Below, piece after piece: positions 10,746 through 24,016 of a DNA stretch of 64,000 bases. The position numbers and the translations under genes were made by a program. Below the pieces are notes generated by a model. The model saw only the letters and a program-made list of their open reading frames with translations, was not told the DNA's origin and did no database searches. The DNA lies in NCBI GenBank assembly GCA_009617715.1, contig VTFK01000045.1, forward strand, positions 806,001 to 870,000, written 5' to 3'. Origin of the DNA: Plectrocnemia conspersa (taxonomy: Eukaryota > Arthropoda > Insecta > Trichoptera > Polycentropodidae). Position 1 is the stretch's first letter; the number at the start of each line of letters is the position of its first letter.

Positions 10746-11435
10746 CATATTATACGTATGTATGTTTCCCTCTTGTGTGTATTTATTTTATTTTTTGTAT
10801 TTATTTATTTACTCTATGTATCGAAATAAATGTATTTTGCAAAATATAAATTAATTGTATTAATAAATAGTTTGATTATTGACTCATTGTCAGCTTAAAA
10901 ATACGTCGTAAAAAACTGTAATAAAGTATAACCGGTAAAACCAGATTAAAAATCAAACGTATTGAATTCAAACATAAGTCAAGAGATGAAGAGACGACAA
11001 TATAACAATTACTATAGCTCCCGTTCATATAACATGAATTCAAAAAAATTATGTGATTTTATAATACATTCTCGTGCTTCTGTAACAACATGTTTGCCAC
11101 TAAGATCAAATAATATAGAATTACAAAGTGATGTTAGCTGTATCATTAGTATTTTTTTAAATAAAAACTTTTTGAACGGAATTATATTTTGCACCTGGAT
11201 TTGCCCACGTTATGCTCCAAGCTATATCTTATCCTTCACCTTTGACCTTAGCCAAGACTTTTCGTTGAATTACTTTTATCTCTTAAATATTTTGGATGCT
11301 CATTGTGGCACTTATCTTTACAATTATTTCCTGTGATACTGAGAGTTTATTATTTTAACTTATTTATTTATTTGGTAGTTAGCTAGTGGATATATGGTTT
11401 ATTATTAAAAAAGTACAGCAACTGAGTGTCAATAT
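10746..11435. other. AT-rich intergenic stretch
   Basis: A 124-codon plus-strand frame (10962-11336) has low-complexity, Asn/Ser/Tyr-rich content and matches nothing I know. I see no real gene or element here. Confidence 0.45.
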
Positions 11436-11629
11436 AAAATTATACATGAAAAGAATTACACTAGTAAAAAATTACACGTGCGATAAATTTCACACTGCAG
11501 TATTTTTACACCGAAAGGGTTGAAAATGTTACTGGAGAATGTAAAATTACTGCAGTGTAAAATTTATTGCTTGTGTATTTTTAGCTGTGAAATTGTTGCT
11601 GTGTAATTCTTTATATGTGTAATTTTTTT
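11436..11629. repeat. Foldback element with AAGGGTTGAA at its centre
   Basis: Two arms pair imperfectly: AATTATACATGAAAAGAATT... on the left against ...AATTCTTTATATGTGTAATT on the right. The inner parts pair through CACTGCAGTA and TACTGCAGTG. The unpaired centre carries AAGGGTTGAA (11515-11524), the motif that recurs in the regulatory-looking islands. Class unknown; no target duplication seen. Confidence 0.6.
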
Positions 11630-12028
11630 CCCTTGTTTATTTACCCAGAAACTGACATCATCTCTTGAATCAACTTAATTTTTGTTTTTGAAAAACATAA
11701 TTTTTAGATAAAATTAGTTTGAAAAGCATATTAACCTATAAATTTACAACAAACTTATAATGAAAAAAATTATTCGAAGTGTTTTTTACAGATGAAGTTT
11801 TTAGCAGTTCAAAACAATCTTTGTCACAGTGTTTGCCTTACAAGAAAAAAAATCTAAATCAGATCTTCTGGCTTAACAAAAACAATATTCATTAAATTTA
11901 ATAAATAATAAAATTATGGTATTTTTTATTACCAATAAAACACATATACTTTTAACATCTATTCATCCTGTTTCGTCCTGAACCAAATTCGCACAAAACT
12001 ATTGTAGAATTTTAAAGAAAAAATATTA
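11630..12028. other. AT-rich intergenic stretch
   Basis: No ORF, repeat end or motif cluster recognised. Confidence 0.55.
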
Positions 12029-12030
12029 TA

Positions 12031-13049
12031 CAGGCGGCCCTCAACTTTCGAACGTTCGACTTTCACACAATTCGCTATATCGCACATCTAAAAAAAAAAC
12101 AATTTTTTTTAATTTAATTTTTTTTTTAAAACATACTGATAGCGGTGAATCTTTTGCTTCAATCGAACGTTCGTATGATACAAACAGGTCTACGATATGT
12201 TCAATTTTGCAAAATAAAAATATAATTAAAGAATACGTTCAAAATTGTGGAAAATAAAGATATATTTCCACAATCTTTAATGACATGTTTCCAAAAAAAC
12301 ACAGCAAAAAAAAAACATGGATGAAATGGAAAATCTTTGTCATCGTAGATCGATGACCAACATCATAAAGATGTCCCTCTGAGTATTTCAATTATTCAAG
12401 CAAAAGCTCTTAGTTTGCACAAAGATTGGAAGGATAGATTAAAAAAATATTTTAACACGGTTTTTCAAGCAAGTAACGGTTGGTTTTACAATTTTAAATG
12501 AGGTATTCTTTTCATAATATTAAATTTACTGAAGAATCAGCTGATGCGGATAAAGATGCTGCAAAAGAATTTATTTCCTAATTATCCAAAATTATTGAAG
12601 ATGGAGAATATTCCTCTAGCCAAATATTTAATGTAGATGAGACAGGTTTATTTTGGAAAACTCTTTAACAATGAAAAATATGAATGAAGCCTTCACGCAC
12701 CTTGACAAATTTTTAAATATTATGGAAGATTGTGATCCCAATGGAGAACGCATATCTCAAGTGCGTGGGGCGATCAATAAAGACATAGCATGTTATAAAA
12801 TACTATATGAAGAAAAGAAAAAGAATAGTGGGAAACAGTTAACTCTTGATAAATTTTCAAAGGAAACACCCGCAAACCCCATTTAAACGTGTCTCTTAAA
12901 CGCCTCTTAAACATCTTAGTTTTACTTGATTAATAAATATTTTAAAATACACACAATTTCAATTTTTTTTACTTCCCTTGACTTTCGTACATTCAACATT
13001 CACACACATTTTCAGGAACCAATTATGTGCGAAAGTCGAGGGCCGCCTG
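12031..13049 (+). mobile_element. Tigger-like (pogo group) element with catalytic core deleted
   Basis: Terminal repeats CAGGCGGCCCTCAACTTTCG (left) and CGAAAGTCGAGGGCCGCCTG (right) are flanked by TA at 12029-12030 and 13050-13051, as expected for Tc1/mariner-superfamily DNA transposons. Internally the plus strand encodes the CENP-B-like DNA-binding part (LSISIIQAKALSLHKDWKD, FQASNGWFYNF), then ADKDAAKEFIS and QIFNVDETGLFWK. It jumps directly to a C-terminal region (LTMKNMNEAFTHLDKFLN...ACYKILYEEKKK...LTLDKF) open for 77 codons at 12653-12886. The first catalytic Asp region (NVDETG) is kept, but everything between it and the C-terminus is gone, so this is an internally deleted, non-autonomous copy. 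Well-preserved ends suggest moderately recent activity. Confidence 0.92.
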
Positions 13050-13149
13050 TAATCAGTATCCATGCATTTTTTGTAATATTTTAATCATTTAACCTAATAA
13101 AAAACATTCACGACATATTATGATTTGTAATTATCAAAAATATAGAAAT

Positions 13150-13480
13150 GAATCACAAACCTGTTATTCGAAAAAATGTTTCGTATGTAAAGCAAATGTT
13201 GTAGTAGATTCAACGTGCAGAAAGTTGTTTCGGAGATTTAGAGATGTTTTTTTTATAATAAAGAACGACTTGAACCTCACAACAAACGTGGATAGAATCC
13301 CGATCATTTGAAGATACGTATAATGCTCTAAATATTATTGTCATTACTGTTTCGAGAAATGTACGAAATGGACAATAAGCTCGATACTTAGATGCCGCAT
13401 CAATTGAGCGATGAAAATTTTATGGATCATAATTTTGTTTACGATTCTATGATTAACAATTTTTTTTCATTTTCAACAAC
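13150..13480 (+). pseudogene. mariner transposase remnant, copy 1
   Basis: The plus strand shows VDSTCRKLFRRFRD, typical of the second helix-turn-helix of mariner transposases (..T...WFQRFR.GDF). Further on come MDNKLDT and MPHQLSDENFMDHNFVYDSM, matching the conserved LD.WVPH.L...N...R...C.SL segment before the first catalytic Asp. Frames shift and stop between them. No terminal repeats found. A second remnant of the same kind lies at 22290-22740. Confidence 0.65.
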
Positions 13481-13799
13481 TCATCACTGGCTTGCGCGTT
13501 CAGATTATCATATAATTATGATACTCTAGTGCAAATTTACCAGAATTGAGCACCTGCCAAAACTACGATTCAAGATAGGAATCCTTTAGCTACCATAAAG
13601 GTGGAAAAATGTCATTGTTACAAATGGCATATACCAAGCTGATGTATCCAAAAATTCAATCAGTGATTTTAATTAATTTCATATGTAATAAAATCAAGCT
13701 AGTATATCAAAACTTGTAGATGCACCACTTATAATTTACCCTTTATGCTATACTCTGTTCGTCTTAATGTGCCATATCAACTAAACATAGTATCAAACG
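13481..13799. other. AT-rich stretch after the mariner remnant
   Basis: May include decayed mariner catalytic sequence, but no motif is readable. Confidence 0.4.
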
Positions 13800-14290
13800 A
13801 GTTATTCATCGCATTAGAGATGAAAGCGTGCGCAATAGTTCCGTCAGATAATAAAAGTCACACCTGAGCGATTGCCCGAGATAATGACGTTGTTGTATCT
13901 TGGGGAAGTTGCTCCTCTCACCATACATAGCACGCGACATAACTTTTTTTAGAAAAAAAGGAAACTGTCTATAGCACGTGATCCTCCTTTCGCTCACTTC
14001 GTTTTTTTTACCGTAAAAAGTATAAATAAACTCATTTGATGCGCGCGGCCAGATTTGAAATATATGTAAACCGAGGGGTGATGTCGACAATGGCGGGTTT
14101 TAAAATAATCACGAAAAACGAAGAGATGAGGTGAAACGAAGCTGCGGTGTAAAAAAATCACCCCTCCCTATATATGCAGTACTAGCGTAGAAAAAATTTT
14201 TTAGAAAAAAGTAACAATAATTTAAAAAACGAGAGTGGCATATTTCATCTGCGCACGCGCACTCGTGCCATTTGTGTGTGTGTCATATTT
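13800..14290. promoter_or_regulatory. GC-richer noncoding island
   Basis: Contains CACGTG near 13976, ACAATGGCGGG at 14087-14097 (overlapping SOX-type and ATGGC matches) and a CGCACGCGCACTCG run. A 94-codon minus-strand frame (13806-14090) is unrecognised. Confidence 0.3.
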
Positions 14291-15015
14291 TTTTACATTT
14301 TTATTAAAAAATATGGGGAGATGCTTACTGATGTTTGATAAAAAAAAAGTAGAAATAAAACGCACGCTTTTGCGTAAAACCGAGTTATGAAAGGATGTGT
14401 AAAAAATGCGAAACTAATGATGGGTGAGATTGAAAAAATGTATTTTTGTTGAAAAAAATATGATTTTATGTTTTTATTATGTAAAAATAAATTATTAGCA
14501 TATACTATAATAATGTATTATACATATGCATAATGAAAAAATCAATTGAACTTATCTTTATTATCATATGAGTTACGACAAAGCTCAATTTTAATTATTC
14601 CCCTCTATATTTATCAATGAGTATAAAAAAAACTAAACTTAATCTCTGAAATTTACAAATTGTGCCAGTTGCGTGATAAATAAATAAGCAATGATTTTCA
14701 TCTTGATGTCACACATTTTTTCATCATCATCATATTTATTTAGAGAAAGTATTGTTTTTTTGTATTTTAACTTAATTATAATCACTAACTCTGAGTTCGT
14801 AGATATGATTTAAAAATTTTATAAATAAAGCATTTTTGTATAAATTTTATCTGAAATTTAAAATAAATTGTGATGGTTTTTTAAAATATGCAATAATTAA
14901 CTAATAAGCAAAATCAAAAAAAGGTGCACCTCAACAATTCACAAAATCAAGACATTTAAAACAACACAAAAAATCTATAAACAGCTTAATATTTCAGTGA
15001 ATCAGTATCTAACAC
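14291..15015. other. AT-rich intergenic stretch
   Basis: Poly-A/T rich; contains a TCATCATCATCAT run near 14720. Nothing else recognised. Confidence 0.55.
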
Positions 15016-15019
15016 TAAA

Positions 15020-16384
15020 TGTGTTAAATGTCGACCATTTCATAATTATTGTATTTCGATATATGAACAATAGGCAACCTATTGAAAGATGTTTAGAAAT
15101 TAAAGTCTATACTGGGGTATAAATAGACAAATCAGGTATATATTACTTACGGAAAGTTTAACTAAAGTGGTCAATCTTATGATAACGCTGCTAAGGTATT
15201 TGGAAGATACAGCAAAAATATATAAATAATTTTTTTATTAAGAATAACTGTGCTATAGTGCTTTGCAGTGGCGTAGCTATAGGGGGGCGGGCCACCCCGG
15301 GCGGCACTTGCTTGGGGGCGGCATATTTGCGATGGGATCATCTACTGTGATTCTTATTGCTTATTTATTTACATTTACGAATAACAAGAGCTTAATAATA
15401 ACCGATTTATTATTTTAAGAAATGTTGATTTTATGACCCTACAAAAAATGTATGGGGAGGGGGGCGGCAATTTTAAGCGGCACGTACCCTATCTACGCCA
15501 CTGGTGCTTTGGACGCTGACAAGAGCAGTTTATTTATTTGTGGTAGCTATACATTTTTTTCAGAATTAATCAACCGGTGGAAAATCCTCAAAAGTTGAAT
15601 TGGAAAGAATGTGTATGAAAATATTTTTCTGACACTAGAAAAGAGGCTCATGCTATATATACAACAACAATATTGAAATGTTATTCCTAAATTTTAGAAG
15701 CACTTGATTATATAGCTGAAAACCAGTACCAAAAGAAAGATACTAGAAGAGAAGCAAATGCATGAATTAGAATTTGTCTTTATGTTGAATTTTCAGAATG
15801 ATATTTAAAAAAAATCGTAAAGTAAAAAATGTTCAACAAAATGAGAATACACTACACTTTGATGAGAAGAAGAGTTGACATACATAAAGTAATACCAGAG
15901 ATTTTCGATACTAAATGATGTGCCACATAATGTTATATTATCATAATCTGAAAGTGATGATAAAAAGTTTTCAGGATTGTGAAAAGCTGATTAATGCTTA
16001 CCTAGAGGACTTAATAATAATTTTGTTTTATTCTTATATGCGACATAAATCTAGTACAAGAAACTGTAATAACAAAATTTCCTTACGCAGAACTTTAAAA
16101 AATAGCAGTAAAAGATACATCTGATTTTCAAAATGTTGATACTTGATTCCACATATTCTCAACAATAATGATTATCAGCTGCTCATCTGAGTGTTATCAC
16201 AGAATAATTATGCAACAAGGTAAGCTTGATGCTTTAATTCTATATAGTATAGAAGGTTATCTATTACATATAATTAGTTTTGAGGATCTAATCAAATACT
16301 TTGCTACGAGAAAATTTAAGAAAAATCTTTTTTTTTTAAATAAAATAGGAGTTAACAAATTGAAAAATCATATTTTATTTTAAG
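15020..16384 (+). pseudogene. hAT transposase pseudogene (ZMYM1-like group), split by a MITE
   Basis: Degraded plus-strand frames carry, in order: YMNNRQPIERCLEI; GQSYDNAAKVFGRYS (the GQ.YD.A..M.G box); after the MITE, FICGSYTFFSELINRWKILK; LSDTR.EAHA-like sequence; EALDYIAENQYQKKDTRREA; and a final open piece ending LDALILYSIEGYLLHIISFE plus DLIKYFATRKFKK. These are characteristic of hAT transposases related to zinc-finger MYM-type 1 proteins. The MITE at 15266-15503 sits in the middle with perfect 8-bp duplications, so the transposase was already present when the MITE arrived. Many stops; not functional. Confidence 0.85.
15266..15503. mobile_element. hAT MITE, CAGTGGCGTAG family, copy 2 (238 bp)
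   Basis: Ends are CAGTGGCGTAG and CTACGCCACTG, with perfect 8-bp target duplications GTGCTTTG at 15258-15265 and 15504-15511. It shares long interior blocks with copy 1 at 4891-5126 (AATAACAAGAGCTTAATAAT, TTTATTATTTTAAGAAATG, CAAAAAATGTATGGGG). It has a longer GC-rich left part (CCACCCCGGGCGGCAC). Confidence 0.95.
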
Positions 16385-16690
16385 TGTCAGTTTCACTTAC
16401 AAAAATAAAGTTTTATTTACAGTTTAAATTCTTGATATTTTGAATATTAGTTAAATATATTACGGGGGCATTAAAATCGTTGAAGTGTCTAGGGAAAATA
16501 AAAGTTTTTATCCGGTCCTGAATAAAAATTATTGTTGATTAAAATATAACTGGTTAAAAATATATGTATGGTACTATAGTGTGGTACTAATGAAAAATAT
16601 TAAAAATCAGAAAATAGCTCAATTGTCTATATGAATAGTGTAATCATTCATTTTAGTTGTCAGTACTGTATAATGTTGCTAATATTTTGA
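16385..16690. other. AT-rich intergenic stretch
   Basis: May include the 3' end of the hAT element, but no terminus is recognised. Confidence 0.4.
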
Positions 16691-17040
16691 TAGTACGTTG
16701 TACTTTTTTATCTCCCTTCGACGGCCAATCACCAATATGTGACTAATGGCCAGCAGGAGGGTTGAGCGCCGCTGTTCAAATTCACAAATCAACTACAAAA
16801 AGAGAATAAAAACTATGAGGGTGGATGAGATATGGCGCTTGCGCATTGCAAACCGATGACCCTTCTACAGAAGGGCGCCGCTGCTGGAGCCCTGTCGCCC
16901 ACAAAAAATGGTGTCCGTTCCCTTCCTTCGGAAGGATTGGCGAGGTGGTTACGAACTACCCCAACCTACACCCTTCCACCGCACACACTGGTGTATTCCG
17001 GAAAATTATGCCACCTTTCATAAAAACAACCAGATAAAAA
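16691..17040. promoter_or_regulatory. GC-rich island with several short hairpins
   Basis: Includes GGCCAATCACCAATATG, AGGGTTGAGCGCCGCT (close to the AGGGTTGAACGCGGCT found at 27980), CCCTTCTACAGAAGGG, GGGCGCC...GAGCCC and CCTTCCTTCGGAAGG. Two overlapping frames (about 70 and 63 codons) are open but unrecognised. A strong candidate for a conserved noncoding element. Confidence 0.35.
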
Positions 17041-17914
17041 AATCGCGAGAAGAGTGATGATCTAATTAATCTTACATATTTTTACTAATTTATAGCAAAT
17101 GTATCTAAATATACTTAAACAAACTATCATTAGAGGATAACATAATAATTCATATAGAGAGAATAACCCAAGGATACTTGAATGTTTTCATTGAAAAAAC
17201 TACAGTATGAATTTGGGTTGTACAAATTATTGAATTATTTTGTAATTTTTTAACGTTAAAGTAAATATTACACACAAGCATTTGTAGAAAATACAAAAAT
17301 ATAAAAATATGTGTTATGTTGAGCTTTACTATTTACTTTTCTAAATCGCTTGCCAAAACTATTATTTATATGAATCTTTTTAGGAAGAAAATTTAAGTTA
17401 CATGCTTAAATTGTTAAGTATTACTTTGTAGCATTTTACAAGCAGAGCTATTGAACTTTGAGAGCATATTCTTACGATATAGATAAAAAATATTATTAAT
17501 AAGAAAAAATCTGTTCCTTTTTGACAATTTAAATTTTAATTGCCTTATTTCTAAGAAGTAATAGCAAGAAATTGCAAGGAAATATTCCACCAGATCTAAT
17601 CATGTTATTGCAGATGTAAAAACTTAATTATATATCTTATTGATATAATATCAATAGCTATTCTTAATAAAATATGTATTGTATTTCCAATCTATAAATT
17701 TGTTCAATTGCAAGACGATTCAGCTGTGGATTTGGTATTTATTACAGCTTTCTTATCAATAATCGAAATATTATCTATTTGTATATGAAATTATATAAAA
17801 TTATATGTCTGATTTAAATAATTTGAGTTATCGTGTCATAGAATAAAACTATTTATTCTATAAAACGATACAATAATTAATTTTCTAAATATTTTTAAAT
17901 TTCAGCACAGCTTT
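17041..17914. other. AT-rich intergenic stretch
   Basis: No ORF, repeat or motif cluster recognised. Confidence 0.6.
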
Positions 17915-18175
17915 TGTACAAATTCCCAATGGCCACCACAACTACCCCTTTGCGCAACGCTTTCGGCTACGTCACTTCTTCATTGCATCGACCCTTTATT
18001 CGCTACCAGGAGGGATGAAGTTTCAACCCTCCCTCAATGCAAGTCTTTATTTTTCGCCCCCAACATGGCTGACGAAACTTGCATCCGAACCTACCCGAAT
18101 CTCTCCCCCAAAAATCGCAAACGATCTCAATCCCCAAAATCGCACAACGACAAACAAAAATCTAATATTAACTCA
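17915..18175. promoter_or_regulatory. GC-richer island with TCAACCC and AACATGGC motifs
   Basis: Contains CCCAATGGCCACC, TCGACCCTTTATTCGC, GAAGTTTCAACCCTCCC (complement of the GGGTTGAAAC form) and AACATGGC at 18062-18069 (PHO/YY1-like core). The 65-codon frame 18015-18212 is unrecognised. Confidence 0.35.
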
Positions 18176-19920
<1,745 letters not shown>

Positions 19921-19924
19921 ACTG

Positions 19925-20665
19925 GACCAGCTCCTCGAAGCTGACATTGAAAACGTTCCGAAACTCAAAACTGGAATTCCTCGAGAATAGTTTGACTGTC
20001 GACTGTAACCTTCAGAATTTTGCCAAAATGTTTAGCGACATACAACTTTCTGCGAATTGTATCCCAACGCTCCTTAAAGAAAGGCGCTGATAGGCGCAAA
20101 AAATAGATATAACCAATTATTCTCTTATATTGGTATCTCAAAAACATTTTCTGAACTTTTTAGATTATTTGGTTTTTCGGGGATCCCAAATTATAGATCC
20201 TGATTCAAGAATACTGCGAAATAATGTGTCATGGAGAACGGGAACAACTGACGGATCGTCAAAGTGAAATGCATTCCTTATAACAAAGCTGAGCATCTTG
20301 GAAGATTTATTGCAGACGTCGTTTATGTGTAGAGAGAACCTCCGCTTGCTCTCAAAAGTGATTTAGAGATCTTTAGTTGAAGTTTCTTTAGCCAAAATGT
20401 TCCTTCTGAGATCGTAGGAATAATTTGATGACAAACGGGATCGACAAAATTACACAGTATTAATTGGCAGACGCTTGCGGAAGCCCATCTCCATAAAAAA
20501 TATAAATCACTCTGTAGAGAAAAGTCCGTATCAGATTGAATGCATTTATTTTAAGCAATTTTAAATCATTTGCATTGAATTTGTAACTGCCGTATTTATG
20601 TCATTAATAAATTACGTGAAGAGCAGAGGGCCCAGACCCTTGAGGAACCTCCGAAAACAGTTTTG
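19925..20665 (-). pseudogene. Jockey-like LINE pseudogene, copy B
   Basis: Reading the minus strand from 20665: SEVPQGSG, NANDLKLL (degraded YADD box), then TKDL.ITFESKRRFSLHINDV, NKSSKMLSFVIRNAFHF, DPSVVPVLHDTLFRSILES, GSIIWDP. It ends with a 60-codon open piece (20147-19965) with RWDTIRRKLYVAKHFGK. These are reverse transcriptase palm-to-thumb segments and the cysteine-poor tail of a jockey-type ORF2. The order and sequence match copy A at 8165-9290. Stops and frameshifts show it is dead. Confidence 0.88.
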
Positions 20666-20799
20666 ATGTACTATGTATATTATATAACAAAGCTTCTTTA
20701 TCTTTACAAAATACGCCACATCAATTAATCGCAAATAAAAAATATTCCGAATTCTGACGATAACATTGTTTTCTTATTACAAACACCCATTATTTCCCT

Positions 20800-21310
20800 A
20801 ACTGATTATTACTTAGCGCTCGAGTGGAACGCGAAAAAAATACACTTTTTCGGAAAAAAGCGCGTGTGTATTCATCCACAATGCGAGCCCCCCATGAAAC
20901 GACCCATTGAGCGATTCAATCCTTTTTTTTCTAACATTGTACGTATGTGCGGATTTTTTTAACAATGATGAAAACTGGGTCAGAAGGGGTTTTCGCAGGC
21001 GATAATAACCGTTTCGCGTGCCGCCGAATCGTGATTTATTGTGAACGGGTTTTTTTGCTGCCGGAAAAAAGCTCCCCGTTTTTATTGTTATTGATTGGGG
21101 ATTAAACACGGAATTTGTCGTCTCCTGGATAGAGACGATGAAAAAAGGATTCAATTGTCGCTGTTGATGAATTCCTCATTCTGTCGAGTGGCGGCGGAAC
21201 TCCTGTCTAAACTGTCAGGACTCTCCGACGTATTATTTATGGCTATCTGTGGCTTGCGCGCACACAGTATCTACCATATATGTGTGGTGCCTTTTTATCT
21301 CTTTTGTTAA
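20800..21310. promoter_or_regulatory. Large GC-richer noncoding island
   Basis: About 500 bp of near-balanced composition. It includes GTGGAACGCGAAAAAAATAC, GCGAGCCCCCCATGAAACG, ACCGTTTCGCGTGCCGCCG and GTGGCGGCGGAACTCC. Overlapping frames of 113 codons (minus, 20813-21154) and 71 codons (plus, 21095-21310) are unrecognised. Confidence 0.35.
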
Positions 21311-21885
21311 AAATACATAAAAATAGTATTGTGATAAAAATCACCCTTTTACGTGCTTACTGAAAAATTATTTTATGTATACCATACACAATATATTGTA
21401 TTATATGTTATCAATATGTTTCATATTGTACAATGAAGATGCTATATTTTATAGTTATTACTCACGAATAATTTATAGATCGATTCCGTTTTTTTCTGTA
21501 TATATTTGATTTGCTCGACGACAACGACGAGCGGCGGTAAGCACAAACGATTATTCGATCACTATAAATATCATCTGTCTATAAACGACGATTTCATGAA
21601 AAATTAGTATATACGGCGCTATTTGTCAATAAAATTATTCTAAACTCATTTGTAAAATCATCTCAAAAAATTATAACAATTAGACGGAGGCTGTAAATTA
21701 CTGTTGAAGTTGTCATAGTTATTCCTACTACTTTTAAAGACCAATATTAAATAAATTATTATTAAAAAAATATAATATATAAATACAATTCCTATATATT
21801 CATAAATAATAATAATATAAATGAGTTCATATATGATGATTTTGTTACAGGAATAGTTTTAAGCAATATATTTTCAAGCATTAAC
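21311..21885. other. AT-rich stretch with a small GC patch
   Basis: TGCTCGACGACAACGACGAG lies near 21513-21532. No gene or element recognised. Confidence 0.5.
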
Positions 21886-22165
21886 TAGTCGCAAAACTAG
21901 GAAACGAGCTTTTGGGTGAATTTCATCGATATTCGACGGTTACCCCTTCGCCATATCCACCTTGTGTTCAAGGGTTGCGGAAGGGGAGTCTCCTAGCGAG
22001 GGTTTCCATCATCAGGGTTGGCCGTCTGAACCCCAAAAATTGCAACAGCCCATGCATCGGAAGGTGCGGGTGCGTTTAGGCCCTTTTATGCGTGATCCAC
22101 AAATAGGGGAAGCATTTGCCACGCACGCCCCAGAGATGGCAAACATTGTTCATTTAAATCATTGT
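21886..22165. promoter_or_regulatory. GC-rich island with AAGGGTTG
   Basis: Contains TACCCCTTCGCC, CAAGGGTTGCGGAAGGGG, GAGGGTTTCC, CAGGGTTGG and GGCCCTTTTATGCGTG, so several close relatives of AAGGGTTG fall within about 150 bp. An 83-codon frame (21962-22213, GTG start) is unrecognised. Confidence 0.4.
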
Positions 22166-22289
22166 AATACCCAAAATATGCTCATCCTAAATATTATTAA
22201 TACATATAAATAAACATTGTCTTATTTATGTAGACATGTAATTATTTACTTCTGCTTAATTTATTAATATAATCCTGAAAATATATTTG

Positions 22290-22740
22290 TGGTAAAAACT
22301 GTTATTTATACAGAGCGAATATTGTAGATTATTCAATATGCAGAAGTAGTTCCAGAGATTGAGAAGAAACATTTTATGTGAATGATGCTTTATTATAAAC
22401 ATGACCATTGGTATTGACCGGCAAATATTGTGACTAAGAAGATAGAAACTTGAGTGTAGCATCAATTGAGCGATACAATTTTAATGGACGGAATTTCTGT
22501 ACTAATCACGATGAAGTAGTACAGACCATTGCGTATCATGACGTGTATCAAGTGAGATTTTAAAGGGTAACGTTTTAAAGGGTATATCGATTCCACAAGT
22601 TGCTGCTGAACTGATTGAAGCAAAATGAGAAACCTATTCGATTCCACTAAGTACTGTTCACAATTGCCTGAACTGGTTGAAGCAATCGACAGGGAGGGGA
22701 TAATGAGAAACCATACGGAGATTCAACAACTTTTTGCAAT
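22290..22740 (+). pseudogene. mariner transposase remnant, copy 2
   Basis: HQLSDTILMDGISV (before the first catalytic Asp) and YCSQLPELVEAIDREGIM (between the second and third catalytic positions) are readable on the plus strand and in the right order for a mariner transposase. The 22300-22480 part aligns with copy 1 at 13190-13430, including a shared GCATCAATTGAGCGAT. A GATTGAAGC...ATGAGAAACC segment appears twice near 22610-22710. No ends found. Confidence 0.65.
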
Positions 22741-23059
22741 CTGGCTGTTATTTTTCTAGTCTAGTACTGCATAAATAAACAGAATTTATTTGTTGCATCG
22801 GCTCTTATAAATTAATATTATTTTAGACTTTTAATGGAATATTATTTTTAATGAAAATATTTAATTTTATGTTTATTACTTATATTAATCTTACATTCTT
22901 TAGATTAAAATAAATATTTACATAAAAAAACTATCATAAGAGGTTCCTACTTATACTTTTTACAAAGCATAATTTAGCTCCAAAGTGGATTATATATTAA
23001 AATATGTTACAAAATAATAATGTTTGTGAAGTTTTGAATATTTACATGCAGTATTATAT
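22741..23059. other. AT-rich intergenic stretch
   Basis: Nothing recognised. Confidence 0.55.
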
Positions 23060-23400
23060 TTTAAAGACTCGACCCGCAAACCAAAGGTTTGTGCTCCAGG
23101 GACACGAGACGACATTGCGGCAGCTGCAAACTGGCTTTATTTTATGTGTCAGGAACGAGGTTTTTTTTTGTCCTTGAAAGTTTATGCAATAGATGAGTCG
23201 CCGTGAACTATATTCATCTGCGAAGCATTTCCTCCTCCACTTGCCACAGCCGCTGGGACGTGTTTCTTTCCAAAGTTTTTAAATTTTAACCAACTTCCGC
23301 ATATATTATATGTTCTTTTTTTTGGCGAATGAAAGAATTTTATGCATACGCGCATATGTGACATTTCGGCGGTTTCCGAGTTTTTATGACTCTAAACCTT
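23060..23400. promoter_or_regulatory. GC-richer noncoding island
   Basis: Includes ACCAAAGGTTTGTGCTCC, GAGACGACATTGCGGCAGCTG and CCTCCACTTGCCACAGCCGC. Unrecognised 60-codon minus-strand frame. Possibly regulatory. Confidence 0.3.
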
Positions 23401-23721
23401 TGAAATAATGACATAATCATCTTGACATCCTGTAGCAATAATGCAATACTTTCGTTTTTAGTTCTGTTTTATATTTATGTTGTAAATAAATCAAATTTTA
23501 AATTTATTACTTCAATATTTATTAAAATACAGGAAACAAGGCATAAATATTTTTATATAATATATAAATAAATATATATTTTTTATACTTAAGTGCTTAT
23601 TTCTACTATCGTTTATATGACTAACCTTATTTTTGCATTTATTATGAATTATTAAAATAATAAATTTAAATAAGTATATAATATATTTTTTTTATGAATC
23701 TAATATTTTTTCTTTTTGCTA
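23401..23721. other. AT-rich intergenic stretch
   Basis: Nothing recognised. Confidence 0.55.
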
Positions 23722-24016
23722 AGAGTGTTGGGATAAATTCATTGCAATTTCAATGAAACACTTTTTCAAGTTGCTAAAGGGCGGTGTCGACAATCCGTAT
23801 TACTTAGCGTTCATCGGCGGGCTTTAGAGTTCCCTAGAGAGTCGTGATCACGTCCCTTATCCTACCCCATCGCGGCCAGGATGTCAGCGTTTTAAGAACG
23901 TTCCTATTGCACGAATCATCCAACTCCTCAACAAGCTTACCAAACTCAAAAATGTTTTCGGCGATAGCTATGAGGAGCTAGAATAAAATATATGGGATGA
24001 TGCTCATATATTTTAA
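23722..24016 (+). pseudogene. Jockey-like LINE 3' fragment, copy C
   Basis: The plus strand encodes the ORF2 tail: an RVLG.. start equivalent to GVLGYNS in copy A, then ARIIQLLNKLTKLKNVFGDS and YEELE, a stop, NIWDDAHIF and a TAA stop at 24014-24016. The tail matches the minus-strand fragment at 56311-56547 (LLTELAKHKVVFGDSYEALE, WDGVHLF, stop). The sequence just after the stop, GTGTGCACCATAA, also matches (GTATGCACTATAA), so these copies show the family's true 3' end. Confidence 0.78.

Noticed and set aside
20813..21154. 113-codon minus-strand open frame
   Set aside because: No recognisable domain; the island is equally open on the other strand.
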